DNA of 64,000 nucleotides from contig JAZHRO010000003.1 of NCBI GenBank assembly GCA_037157565.1, positions 72,666,501 to 72,730,500 on the forward strand, in the 5' to 3' direction. Made by a program: the position numbers and the translations under genes. The notes beneath the pieces are model-generated. The model worked only from the letters and a program-made list of their open reading frames with translations, had not been told where the DNA came from and did no database searches. Positions 10,491 through 19,989 of this stretch are shown here, in pieces. Source of the stretch: Thalassia testudinum (lineage: Eukaryota > Streptophyta > Magnoliopsida > Alismatales > Hydrocharitaceae). The first letter of the stretch is position 1, and every line of letters starts with the position of its first letter.

Positions 10491-13259
10491 TGATGAGAAC
10501 CTCATCATGAACCCTAACTAGCGCATTTTGACCAAATAAAGTAAACAAAATCTCTTACATAACATAAAGGAAGGCCAATTTTAGGGAATTTCTTATCTAA
10601 AGGGAAAACATGAAATAAGGGGTAACACTGTAATTTTACCATTGCAGTGCATCAATGGGATTTCTAAGGGTCTAGACATAGGTCAAGTTGACTTAATAAG
10701 AGAAAAAGTCGGATGGTTTGGTCAGAAAGGGGTTGTGGCAAAATCTTGGAATTAAATGACATTCTGCAACCTTGAAAGAATCCTACTTTAATTTAGAAGA
10801 TTTTAGGCAAGATAAAAATCAACTAAACCCTCTAAAAGTCATGGAAAAATATTCCCTAGGGTTTAGAACCATTAATTTGGCGTTTGGAACCTGTTTCGAT
10901 CAAGATTTGGGTCCTTACCCAATTTTTGACCTAATTTGTGTTTTTATGCAAAATGTCTGGTCAAACATAATCAAACCTAAAATCCAACTTCACCATTGGT
11001 TTCCTTAGGTCAACATTATGTTTATACCAAAATTTGGACCTAAGGGAAGTTCGTATTGACCTACTTTGCAATTTTGTCCTCAAAATTACCTTTTGACCCT
11101 CAACTTTTTGAAACCCTTGCGATTACCCCCTCAGCTTTCTCATCTTTTTCTTCACTTCGGTCCCTCTTCCATCTCTAGCAGGGGCCATACCTCTACCGAC
11201 TTCGTGCGGAGGTTTATGCCTCTTTTGCTTGGGGAGCCGCCCCTAGATTTGAAAGGGGAGCTCCCTACTGAGCCCCCTACCACATGGGTTACTCCCCATG
11301 CCCTGAAACCCACCATACCACTCGTGTGAACGTTGAAGAGGTATGGGTCTCTGATTGGCCTTACCTCAAACGTGACTCTCCTACTGCCCTCAGGTGCTTC
11401 CCGCCTTACCGGTGCCTATTTAAGGAACGGCAGGCCATGCTGCTTCGTTCAAGCTCAATTTGGCATGATATCCCCCTTGAATTCATCTCCTCCCAACTTT
11501 GGCCAACTGAATAGAGCCTCCGACGACTCCTCCTCCCTTCTCTCGTCGCTCTGCCACCGTACCAATGGCAGAGCCAGCTCTGCCGTCCTCTGCCGCACCG
11601 CGCCATACCAGCACACTCCCTTCGACCCCCTTTGTCGTCGCTGTCTTCCTCCTGTGGGCACCTTCATCTCCTGCGATGGCAGTACCAGCTGCTCGCCATC
11701 CGCTTCCCCCCTTCACTCTAAACACCTCAGTTAAGTTCCTCTCACTCCCCTCTTCGTTTCCCCTCACTTAATTTGTACATTCAACCCGTTGACTGCCACT
11801 TCCACCACCATCATCTTCATCTCCGACCACCAACTTCGGCGAGGCAACTCCACCTCCACAGGCCGTTTCACCCCTTGCCGACCGGTCCCTAAGCTTCACC
11901 ACCTCCCACTGATCACCTTCCACCCTTCCATCGACCACCACATGCTCCACACACTATCCCCGAACACACCCTCCTGCATGCACATAGTGTGCCCCAAGCA
12001 TATGCGCACAGACACCCTCACGCCACTCCGACCACCATGCCACCTTCGCCACACCTTGGCAAAGCTCCCCAAGGCCTCTGACAGGGCCGCGAGGCTGTGT
12101 TTATGTTTTCAGGGTCAAGACGCCTTCCTCCATTGTCACTATGCTTGAAGCAAACTTCAAGCCGCTCCAGGTCATGCTCTACTCTAGGAGAATCCCTAAG
12201 TAGTGCGGATTTGAGTCGTACACGCAACCAAGCATCAGATTGGCATCGAAGGACCTGTAGCTTCGCCAATTGAGAAGACCATCTGCTACAGGAGGTCGCA
12301 AAATGAAGGTGGGACGTTTAGTCCCACCTCGGAAGTCGGTGAGCGAGTGCAGGTAAATAAATTGAAAAGGTGAATTAAGCTCTTTGCCTCAGTACATGGG
12401 GTCAGGTCCCGTCGCCCACTCACCACCTCATCCGTGCTCACTCCACGGACCTGGCTGACCTGACCTGATAACCCGTGCACACCTCGCCCACCATCGCACA
12501 CTAGTGGGCCTAGTCCCGAGCACGTATACCTGACCCAATAACCCGGTTGGCTCTGGGAGAGCTGTGTCCTGAGAGAGAAATAGAGAGAGAGAGGCATGGG
12601 GAGGGTAGGGATAGGTTTTGCTTAACCATGCCTGTGCAGGAAAGAAGGAAGGAAGTGGAAGCAGCTGTGCAAATGAAGAAGAAGAGAAGAAGAAGAGGCG
12701 CAACACAGTGCAAAAGGAGCTGAAGCAGAAGAAGAAGGCAGAGGAAGGAGTAGAGGTAGAAGAAGGAGAAGAGAAGAAGAAGAAGCCAAGGAGCCTCAAC
12801 CTCAGAGAAAGAGAATGACTTGGCCAAAGAAGAAAGAAAGAGGAAGAGAAGAAAAGAGAAGGAGGGAGCTACTGCAAAGAAAGAAGAGAAGAAGCAGCCA
12901 AAGTCAGAGCAGTAGAAGCTTAAGAAAAGAAAGGAAGAAGAAGGCGTGACACTATAGCAAACACCACTTAACCTGTCTGATTCATAGACTTAGACATCTG
13001 AAGATAGAGAAAAGAGAAAAGAGAGAGCAAAGAAGAAAGAGAGAAGAAGAAAAAGAGAAGAAAAATTATATTTCCTTTCACTCTCTAAATTTTTGTAAAA
13101 CATTACATTATTGAAAATTGTAATTTTTTTGCTTCTAAATGCCGCATTGCTCCCTGAGTTTGACATTGGAATATTTTCAAATTTTGAGTAATAAATAAAT
13201 TAAATTGATAATCATTTTTTTCAACATACTACAACGAATATATCTTTTGAAAATACGCA
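10491..13259 (+). mobile_element. 3' LTR of element A
   Basis: It starts TGATGAGAACCTCATCA, a hairpin with 7-bp arms and a 3-nt loop. The first 700 bases are similar to both B LTRs. A TATTTAAGG near 11414-11422 may be the core promoter. The end is set near 13259 (ATACGCA) because element F protease sequence resumes at once after it; this end is uncertain by some 15 bases. The ORFs at 11066-12269 and 12286-12827 lie in LTR low-complexity sequence and have no domain. Confidence 0.75.
12540..13075 (+). repeat. GA/AAG-rich purine tract in the LTR of A
   Basis: About 500 bases are almost pure purine on the plus strand, dominated by GAA and AGA repeats. The matching part of the B LTRs (36530-36770 and 56395-56660) is also GA-rich but shorter. 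It generates spurious ORFs such as 12428-12827 on the minus strand. Confidence 0.8.
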
Positions 13260-13733
13260 CTGCGAAACTCGAGCAATCTGCAGGACAACTTTTGATTGGA
13301 CCTATTTCCTCAATTGCCACTTTATTGTGCACAGGTCCATTAGAAAGCAGGCATAAGATGGAGTCTGGCTGATAGCTTCAAGCAAGGGCAGGTTAATCTG
13401 CACTTGTTTGAAAGTCTCCATGATTTTGTCTATCCTATCTTTGGCTCCAGATGAGCCAGGAAAAGTCTACCCAGAGTCAGATAAGCACTCTGGAAAGGGC
13501 ACTCTTGGTCTCTAGGTGGATAGGTTGTCATGTTGAGTAAGTGGGGGAATGGGGACAACCTTTTCCAATGAGGTGATTTCAAGAGGAGAAGAGCTAGGTG
13601 GCTCTTCTCTAGTGGGTGTGAATGTCGGGGTGGATGGTTTTTCAGAAGGTGGGACTATAGGAGCATTAGGTTTGGAAATTTCCTTCCCACTGCTCAGAAT
13701 AGTCACCACCTGGGCATGCTCCCTAAAGGCAAT
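13260..13733 (-). pseudogene. pro: Element F gag-protease linker and pre-protease segment
   Basis: On the minus strand, 13709-13512 encodes a Pro/Ser/Thr-rich linker (FTPTREEPPSSSPLE). Next comes VPFPECLSD, then FKQVQINLPLLEAI and a PSYACFLMDLCTIK segment, the conserved region before the protease in Athila-type elements, with one stop at about 13456. It is colinear with the protease region of element A. The reading is lost near 13262, where the LTR of A begins. The protease Asp motif is not in the window. It continues the gag at 22017-23393 once E is removed. Confidence 0.8.
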
Positions 13734-14241
13734 TGACCGAGTCGATCTTTCGCTTTTAAGTCATTTGTAGTTTAATGTGGTGGAAAAATCGACTAATCAA
13801 TTTTTAAAAAGAAATAACCACTCGCAGAGGAGCGGGTCATTTCCACAGGGAGACAATAACATATTAAAATTCGCGCCACTTAAAAATGTTTGTTCGGAGT
13901 CAATTTGGACAAGAACCAAGCCAAGATTGCCTTTAGATTAAGGTTTAAGCCAGAAATAATGCTGAAATGGCAATTATGAGAAACTACAGGATATTTTCCG
14001 CAATGCAGAGTGAATAGAATATGAATAAAATCTGGCAATGGCAGAAAATGTAAATTTTAATCAACGTTTTACTGTAGCAAAACAGGGGAATTGTTCCCCG
14101 TTGTCTTGCGCGACGAGGAGCCGATGGCTGGGCGCGGGAAGCTCGGAGGAGGTCCCTTGGATCAAGGGCTTCGAATCGGTGGTGACGGCGAGTCGCGCGG
14201 CGGCCGGAGGTGGCCGGACGAGCTCCGGCGGAGGTGCTGTA

Positions 14242-14765
14242 GGCGGTTGTGCGTGGGCGCGCGGAGGGTCTGCGGAGGGCGCTGGCGCGCGGAGGCGTGG
14301 CTGCGGTGGTCTGCAGGCGAGCGCTGGCGTGTGCGGTGGAAGCTGCAGAGGTCGGTTGCTGGCGGTTCTGCAGGCGGTTGTGCGTGGGCGCGCGGAGGGT
14401 CTGCGGAGGGCGCTGGCGCGCGGAGGCGTGGCTGCGGTGGTCTGCAGGCGGGCGCTGGCGTGTGCGGTGGAAGCTACAGAAGTCAGTTGCTGGCGGTTCT
14501 GCAGGCGGTTGTGCGTGGGCGCGCGGAGGGTCTGCGGAGGGCGCTGGCGCGCGGAGGCGTGGCTGCGGTGGTCTGCAGGCGGGCGCTGGCGTGTACGGTG
14601 GAAGCTGCAGAGGTTGGTTGCTGGCGGTTCTGCGGGCGGTTGTGCGTGGGCGCGCAGAGGGTCTGCGGAGGGCGCTGGCGCGCGGAGGCGTGGCTGCGGT
14701 GGTCTGCAGGGGGGCGCTGGCGTGTGCAGTGGAAGCTGGCGTGGGCAGAGGGTCTGCAGAGGTCG
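14242..14765 (+). repeat. 131-bp GC-rich minisatellite, four units
   Basis: Units start at 14242, 14373, 14504 and 14635 (start motif GGCGGTTGTGCG), with a variant fifth start at 14812. Units differ by only a few bases. Because 131 is not a multiple of 3, each unit moves to the next frame, and the absence of stops gives ORFs of 193-292 codons in all three plus frames. None has the look of a protein gene. Confidence 0.92.
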
Positions 14766-14924
14766 GTTGCTGGCGGTTCTGCAGGCGCAGTGGTGAACGG
14801 CGTGGACTGCAGGCGGTTGTGCGTGTTTGAGCTGAAGGTTGACGGACGTGGGTGCGCTGAAGGTTCTGTAGGTGCGGGAAGGGGTCTGCAGGCGACTTCA
14901 GGCGTGTGCGGTGAAGTGAGCGGT

Positions 14925-14964
14925 AACTTCAGACGTCTGGGAAATTTCCCAGACGTCTTAAGTT
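14925..14964. repeat. 40-bp palindrome with AGACGTCT arms
   Basis: Positions 14931-14958 form a perfect 28-bp palindrome whose left half is AGACGTCTGGGAAA. The outer AACTT/AAGTT pair extends it, with one mismatched pair between. The other LTR copy (21309-21348) has one change. GACGTC is the C-box type core known to bind plant bZIP factors; binding here is inference. Confidence 0.9.
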
Positions 14965-15627
14965 ACTGAGAGGGTGGCTGATCAGTAGGTTGGTGACGAT
15001 GGTCGGCGATGACGGCGAGGGAGTTGCACGCTAAGGTGCTCACGGTAATACGGGTGAGCTCCGGATGGCGGTGTGGCCTGTCACACCACACGCCCACGGT
15101 GGTGGAGACTCGCCGCCACGGTAGAGGCCGGCAGTGTGGAGTGGAAGAGAGAGGATCTCTCTGCACAGTGGTAGGTCGGTGGCGGAGGCCTCCTTTGCTC
15201 GGCTGCCTCCGTGCTCCTTTTGTAGTGGCATGAATAAATTTGAAATCAGCGGCCGACCAGATCCACCGTATCCGCTCCCCCTTGAATGGCTTTCACTGCA
15301 TCACGCGGGCGTTGGAGCGGCAGCTAGCCGTTCTGAAAGAAGACGAATAAAGAAAATATTATTAAAATATTAGGGTTATTTATGTATAGACCCTCAACTT
15401 CTATGTTAATAAAAATAATATACCTAATTGGTTATCTAATTAGATGAATGCTATTTTAAGCTAATTTTAAATGCACTTAAGATATGAATGCAATGTATGG
15501 ATTATGTAATTAGATTAAAACTATGAATTAATCTATTTACATCCTAATTTATACTAAATAAATGTTAAAATTAACCTAATGTGTAGGCACTTAAATACTT
15601 AAATAGCCCACAACTATGGGCTAATCA

Positions 15628-15642
15628 AATACCCCCATGCCT
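15628..15642 (-). promoter_or_regulatory. Polypurine tract of element E
   Basis: Minus strand AGGCATGGGGGTATT, directly before the LTR start TGATTAGCCC. It matches the tracts of A, B and D. Confidence 0.85.
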
Positions 15643-16000
15643 AGTTTTTGCTAGTCCCTAGCAAAATTAAGCGAAACCTAGCACTCTAAGTAGACTAGTC
15701 AACTCACTTAGTCTTCCTTCAGAAGCATATTAAGTTCAGGTTCTAAACCCAAGGTCCCTAAGTAGTTGCTAAGTTACAGACTAGGTCGGCTAAAGACGAG
15801 TTGTAAGCACAAGTTTCCCTGATTTCTGACTCTACCCTAAAGTTTATTGATCCCTGAGATTAAAGCATCCGTGCTTTTGCATTGGTCCGAGTTATTTGAG
15901 TTAAAGGAATTTTTTTTTTTTTTAATGTATATACTTTTTTTTTTTTTTTATTCTTCTAAGTCTAACCTCAGATCAGCTATCAACACGGTCTGTGTCGGAT
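15643..16000 (-). other. Element E 3' untranslated region, plain part
   Basis: Noncoding. On the minus strand it contains GCTAGGGACTAGCAAAA, a short inverted motif also found just before the tract in A, B, C and D. Two T-rich runs lie at 15910-15950. Confidence 0.6.
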
Positions 16001-16009
16001 TCATTGTCC

Positions 16010-16260
16010 CCATTACCATACCTCGAAGGGTGCCTGGCTTTCGATGCTTCGAGATAGCACCGCCCATAACGACCCCAAGAACTCCTGGCAATCGACACTT
16101 CGAGATAGTATCGCCCATGGATTTCTTAAGCGAATTCAGGCCTATGGCAATCGGCACTTCGAGATAGGGCCGCCCATGGTACCTGAACCGCGCAATGCGC
16201 TTACATGCCCCCAGTAGGATGGATATCCTAAGAGACAAGCGCCGAGGAGGTAATATGTTA
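16010..16260 (-). repeat. Three TATCTCGAA-loop hairpins and conserved block, element E
   Basis: On the minus strand the loop TATCTCGAA occurs exactly at 16166-16158, 16107-16099 and 16056-16048. Stems in RNA sense: CGGCCC/GTGCCG (one mismatch), CGATAC/GTGTCG and CGGTGC/GCATCG, the latter two closing with one G-U pair each. The block CTCCTCGGCGCTTGTCTC lies upstream, as in A and B. Stem bases change in pairs while the loop stays constant, which is the mark of a selected RNA structure. Confidence 0.75.
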
Positions 16261-16733
16261 TCATCGCATCCTCAAGGTGAGTATATACTCGACCTCTCCT
16301 GCGGCGGGAACTCTTCCAATCAAAATATGTTTTCAAGCCTTTCTTAAGTCAAAACTAAGAGAACCAAATCTCTTTTCAGAAATTAAGTTAATTACCAGAC
16401 CAAGTGTGAACAATTTGGATGCTTGGGTTACAAGGACCCGTAAACCAAAAGGTAGAATAAGACTCCAGGTACTACCCCACCTTTTAACTCAAACCCTAGC
16501 TTCCCTTCCTCAACCTCTTGAAGAATGGTCCGCAACTTAACTCCTACTTAAGTTTTTAAGTCCACAAAGGACCCTAAAGGTCTAAAGCTAGTAGCTTATT
16601 TAGCTTCTAAAGTTTGACCCTAGAATTAACTTAGTCTACGCTAGAGTTCTGATTTGCTTAAGAATGCAGGACTTAGCCAGTTAAGCTCAAAACTTTTTTT
16701 TTTTTTTTATATGTACAAATGTATGCAATTATG

Positions 16734-18731
16734 CTATGTATATCCCCAAGTACACCCCCCCATGCCTAAAATCTGCAATGTCCTCATTGCATAGAAGGAT
16801 ATTACCTGGGTCAAAGCTGGGCTGAATAGCCGAAGAACCTGCAAATCAGGTTCAAGAATTGCAGAAATAGGCCCTAAAAATGAGGAAAGCAAAGTTGGCC
16901 TAGAAAATAGGTAACCTAGGATGTTGGCGAGCTGATGATGAATCCCGATAGCAAATGCTCGCCCAACTAAAATGGGAATGAAATCTTCCCAGGTCACCAG
17001 AAGAGGTTCTAAAGGATAAACAGTTAAAATAACCTCCAAAGGGGTAGGGGTAGGATGACAAGGATCCTCCAAAAAGAGTGGGGAAGGAATGGTATAGAGA
17101 TAAACCCCCAGGGTAATGGACTGACTAAAGAAATCATCAATCCATACCCGATACTCCATTACAGAAAATATTGTTCTGTTAAGCCCCCTAGTCAGAACAA
17201 AAATGAGCAATTCTCTAAGGCAAGGATCGTCTAGGGTATCCAAGTTACGAGGTTGTGGGATGGCCATAAGATCTAGGTTGGGTTTAATCAGCTTGGTGTC
17301 CATCCTAAACACTCTTTCTAAATCCTCAATTTCATCCCTAGCATTCCTTGCACCATCACGTGGATCTTCCTGCTCTTCATCAGGAGTCACAATTTCGCTT
17401 TCAGATATAAGAGAATCAGAGGGTGACTTCGAAGTGAATGAAGGCAGGTTGGAAGCAACAGATCTAGGGATTATCCTATCAATGTCATCCCCAGGTTTTT
17501 GTTCTTTACTCAAATCTTCCCCGGAGTCTATATGTGAATCCACATAAATCTTAGAAATTGCTTCCAAATTTTCCATCATTTTATCATGAGGAGAAATATC
17601 ATCAATGGGTGTGCCAAGGAAACCTAATTTGGTCAAATTTGTGACATCCTCAGGGGCTAACTCTTCAAATAATACATAATCACCCTTAGTGTCACTCCAA
17701 ATCTTGAATGTAGGTTCCTCATATAATTCATCTTCCTCCTCATCACACAATTCATCATGTACCCGAGGTCTAGAATCATTTAATATCTCAGCAAATCCCC
17801 TAGGGTGCTCTATCTGAGGTAAATTATTTACATTGGTTACATCAGACTCCTCAGATAGGTCAATTTCTTTAGGGTTAGGTTCCCTAAGGGTGGGTTTGAG
17901 TTCCATATCGTGATCAGAAGGGAGGGTAGGATTAACAACTTGACTTTGACCCACTTCATCAAATGTCACGAAAATACTATCATCTGGGTCGAGGTCTTCC
18001 AATGGTACCATCATTCCCTTCTTTTGACTCCAATATAATTCAGGTGGATACTCAACCTTATCATCATCTTCCTCGGGTTGCCACCTTTCTTCATCCAATG
18101 CATAGCTACTTTCATGTGTATTTTCCTCCCACCTAAAGTGTAGATCTCTCAAGGAAGTGTCATCTAATGGGGAGGTTTCAAAATCGATCCTCGAAAAGTA
18201 GCTATTCTCCCCAGAATTTCCCTTCAACTTAAAGTGTAGCTTTCCCACGGGAGATGAATCTATTGTAGAGGGGTGTACGTCATCGTCAATGGGGCAGATT
18301 GGGTGGCTAATTTCATCTCTTTCTTGTTGGCCTGCTCTCAAAGATTCTCCTAACAATTCACTCATTTCATTTTGCATTTTCTGTATTTCCATCTTCAAAG
18401 AGGAGAGGTCATTTCTATCATAAGAGAAGTCAGGCTCAGGCTTATAGTACCCAGGAGTGTTTGTCCAACCATTATAAGTTTTCAGGGAGGGTGGGTTGGG
18501 TATTTCTTTGGTATGTGAGATATTGGGTAAAGCAAATCCCGCTCCTGAGTTCTGCTCACTAATTTGGGGCTTAACTAGGCCAATACTCCTATAATAGGAG
18601 TAAAACGGATCCCAATGATTGTCATTATGTCCATCAAGGAATGGACCATCTCGGCGTCTGGGATCGAAGGATGCAGAGTGGGGGTGAGGGTGTGGGCAAG
18701 ATGTGAAAGGATGAAAATCAATGTGGTCCAT
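16734..18731 (-). CDS. Orphan acidic protein of element E, 665 aa
   Basis: The longest credible ORF of the window, and I recognise no family. Residues about 1-95 are rich in His, Pro, Tyr and Asn (CPHPHPHSAS, DPFYSYYRS, YNGWTNTPGYY). Residues about 108-130 form a likely coiled-coil helix (LSSLKMEIQKMQNEMSELL). From about 140 to 480 it is strongly acidic. A motif is repeated inside it: YWSQKKGMMVPLEDLDPDD and IWSDTKGDYVLFEELAPED. The C-terminal third is more hydrophobic (LRELLIFVLTRGLNRTIF). The last codons run through the internal polypurine motif (QILGMGG), so the original stop may have been earlier. It occupies the place of gag-pol in the element. It may be a nucleic-acid or Gag partner, but no function can be given. 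Confidence 0.75.
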   Translation of the reverse strand: MDHIDFHPFTSCPHPHPHSASFDPRRRDGPFLDGHNDNHWDPFYSYYRSIGLVKPQISEQNSGAGFALPNISHTKEIPNPPSLKTYNGWTNTPGYYKPEPDFSYDRNDLSSLKMEIQKMQNEMSELLGESLRAGQQERDEISHPICPIDDDVHPSTIDSSPVGKLHFKLKGNSGENSYFSRIDFETSPLDDTSLRDLHFRWEENTHESSYALDEERWQPEEDDDKVEYPPELYWSQKKGMMVPLEDLDPDDSIFVTFDEVGQSQVVNPTLPSDHDMELKPTLREPNPKEIDLSEESDVTNVNNLPQIEHPRGFAEILNDSRPRVHDELCDEEEDELYEEPTFKIWSDTKGDYVLFEELAPEDVTNLTKLGFLGTPIDDISPHDKMMENLEAISKIYVDSHIDSGEDLSKEQKPGDDIDRIIPRSVASNLPSFTSKSPSDSLISESEIVTPDEEQEDPRDGARNARDEIEDLERVFRMDTKLIKPNLDLMAIPQPRNLDTLDDPCLRELLIFVLTRGLNRTIFSVMEYRVWIDDFFSQSITLGVYLYTIPSPLFLEDPCHPTPTPLEVILTVYPLEPLLVTWEDFIPILVGRAFAIGIHHQLANILGYLFSRPTLLSSFLGPISAILEPDLQVLRLFSPALTQVISFYAMRTLQILGMGGCTWGYT
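16753..16767 (-). promoter_or_regulatory. Internal polypurine-like motif of element E
   Basis: Minus strand AGGCATGGGGGGGTG, preceded by GAGGACATTGCA. Same arrangement as A 9140-9175 and B 53020-53050. It lies inside the end of the 665-codon ORF. Confidence 0.65.
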
Positions 18732-19968
18732 TCTAACTCACACTTCAATCAGAATTCCCCAAACAAGACACAATTCAGAAAGGACCTTTTAGGTCTTTCC
18801 CAATTTAGGCTTTTGATTTTAAGTCAGATTGCAGGTGACAATACAATTTGTTCAATCAATTTACGCGCCTATTGTCGACCTACGGCTCGCCTAAAAAGAC
18901 CTAGTTGGAGCTTAGGTGTTCTTCCCTAAATCTCAAATGGTCAAGTAAATCCAAAGACGGAAGATCGAGGGATGCAAGTAGGCCTAAGCCTTCCTTTGAA
19001 GCTGTGCTTTCGCGGTGCTCCTCAACTATCCCCAAAAATCTGTGACAGGGTATCCCCCTCTTTGGATTTACAAAACCTTTAATCTCAAGTTCCGAACACT
19101 TCAGAATCCAACGAAAGGAGGGCTCTTGTCCTAGTATTTCCAAACCTAAGGAGTGTCTAGAAGTGTGCCGTGGTGCAAGTGAAATAAGTGTGCATACACC
19201 ATAAAGGATTTTAAACTTTGAATCGCACGCCAAGTTTGAAAATGAAATCCTTGGTTTTTAAAATGTCCTTCCTTTAATTAGTCCTTTTTCTAAAGAAAAT
19301 ATGTGACCACTTGTTAGATTTATTCAGTACAGATTAGGTGGTCTTTGCATTAAATCCCAAATGCAATGCGTGATCAAAAATAGGATGCAAAGTAAGAGAA
19401 TGCGTACCTTGCCTCCAGCGATCTTCGATGCAAAAATGCACGCAATGCAGAAAAGCAAATCTAGAGGCTGCTCATACAGACCTAAATGGTTCGTCCTAGG
19501 ACAGGCAGCTTCTAGCAGGCAGCTCATTTTTTTTTTTTTTTTTAGAACTACTTATGCACAAGCAAATAAAAGAAATAAAAAAAATAAACCTAAATCTAAA
19601 GAAAAGGGAACAGGCTCCCAAAAATTACCCAACACGGGTCCAAAACAAAATCGGGGAACAAACCCCTCAAAATTTGCCCCACAACAAGGGTTTCAAACTA
19701 ACTGTAATGAAAAATTAAGTCCTCAGTCTTAATTCTATTCTAATTAAATTAGAGATTAAATACAATGGTGTCAGTCGCATCCTCGTCCTTCTCCTCCTTT
19801 CAAAATTGCTTGTCTACTTCTCGTCTGGCGACGTCAAGGGTCGCCTCTCACAGTGGCTGATTCTTGCACAAAATTTCTCGCACAAAAAAGAAAATAATAG
19901 ATGGTCAAATCTCTGTGCAATTGACAAATAATGAAAATAAAATTAGGCCAAATTATTGCGTCTGTTGC
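18732..19968 (-). other. Leader of element E
   Basis: Noncoding leader between primer site and ORF. The segment at 18954-18991 (plus strand GACGGAAGATCGAGGGATGC and following) is almost identical to 23594-23631 in the leader of F. This shared stretch is a natural candidate for an RNA packaging signal common to the two partners. T-rich runs occur near 19530-19542. Confidence 0.7.
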
Positions 19969-19969
19969 C

Positions 19970-19987
19970 TCCACGGCAACGGCGCCA
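19970..19987 (-). promoter_or_regulatory. Primer binding site of element E (tRNA-Asp type)
   Basis: Minus strand TGGCGCCGTTGCCGTGGA, two bases after the 5' LTR. TGGCGCCGTTGCCGGGGA is the site usually assigned to tRNA-Asp in Athila and Tat elements; this copy has one difference. Confidence 0.85.
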
Positions 19988-19989
19988 TT

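Larger units (their letters stand above)
3094..13259 (+). mobile_element. Element A: Athila-like Ty3/Gypsy retrotransposon, 5'-truncated and decayed
   Basis: Order is gag, protease, reverse transcriptase, RNase H, integrase, a 1.6 kb 3' untranslated region, polypurine tract and a 2.8 kb 3' LTR, all on the plus strand. RT and integrase motifs match the Athila lineage of Ty3/Gypsy; this is from memory, not a search. The 5' LTR and primer site are missing: homology to the element B leader starts abruptly near 3120. Stops and frameshifts break every domain and the integrase Glu is replaced, so it cannot be autonomous. It shares leader, 3' region and LTR starts with element B, so it represents the autonomous type of that family. 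No env-like ORF is seen after pol. Confidence 0.88.
13734..15627 (-). mobile_element. 3' LTR of element E
   Basis: Bounded by TGACCG at the left and CTAATCA at the right on the plus strand. It contains the 131-bp minisatellite, a 40-bp palindrome and, on the minus strand, CTACAAAAGGAG (TTTTGTA at 15218-15224), where other LTRs here have CTATAAAAGGAG. Long overlapping open frames in three plus frames come from the GC-rich repeat. Confidence 0.93.

Noticed and set aside
12428..12827. Hydrophobic Ser/Phe/Leu-rich minus ORFs as membrane proteins
   Set aside because: They are the complement of a GA-rich tract; composition alone explains them. The same holds for 36514-36780 and 56397-56826.
14038..14969. 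Long overlapping plus-strand ORFs (193-292 codons) in the E 3' LTR
   Set aside because: They lie in the 131-bp GC-rich minisatellite, overlap in all frames and change frame with each unit. No domain or start context supports a gene.
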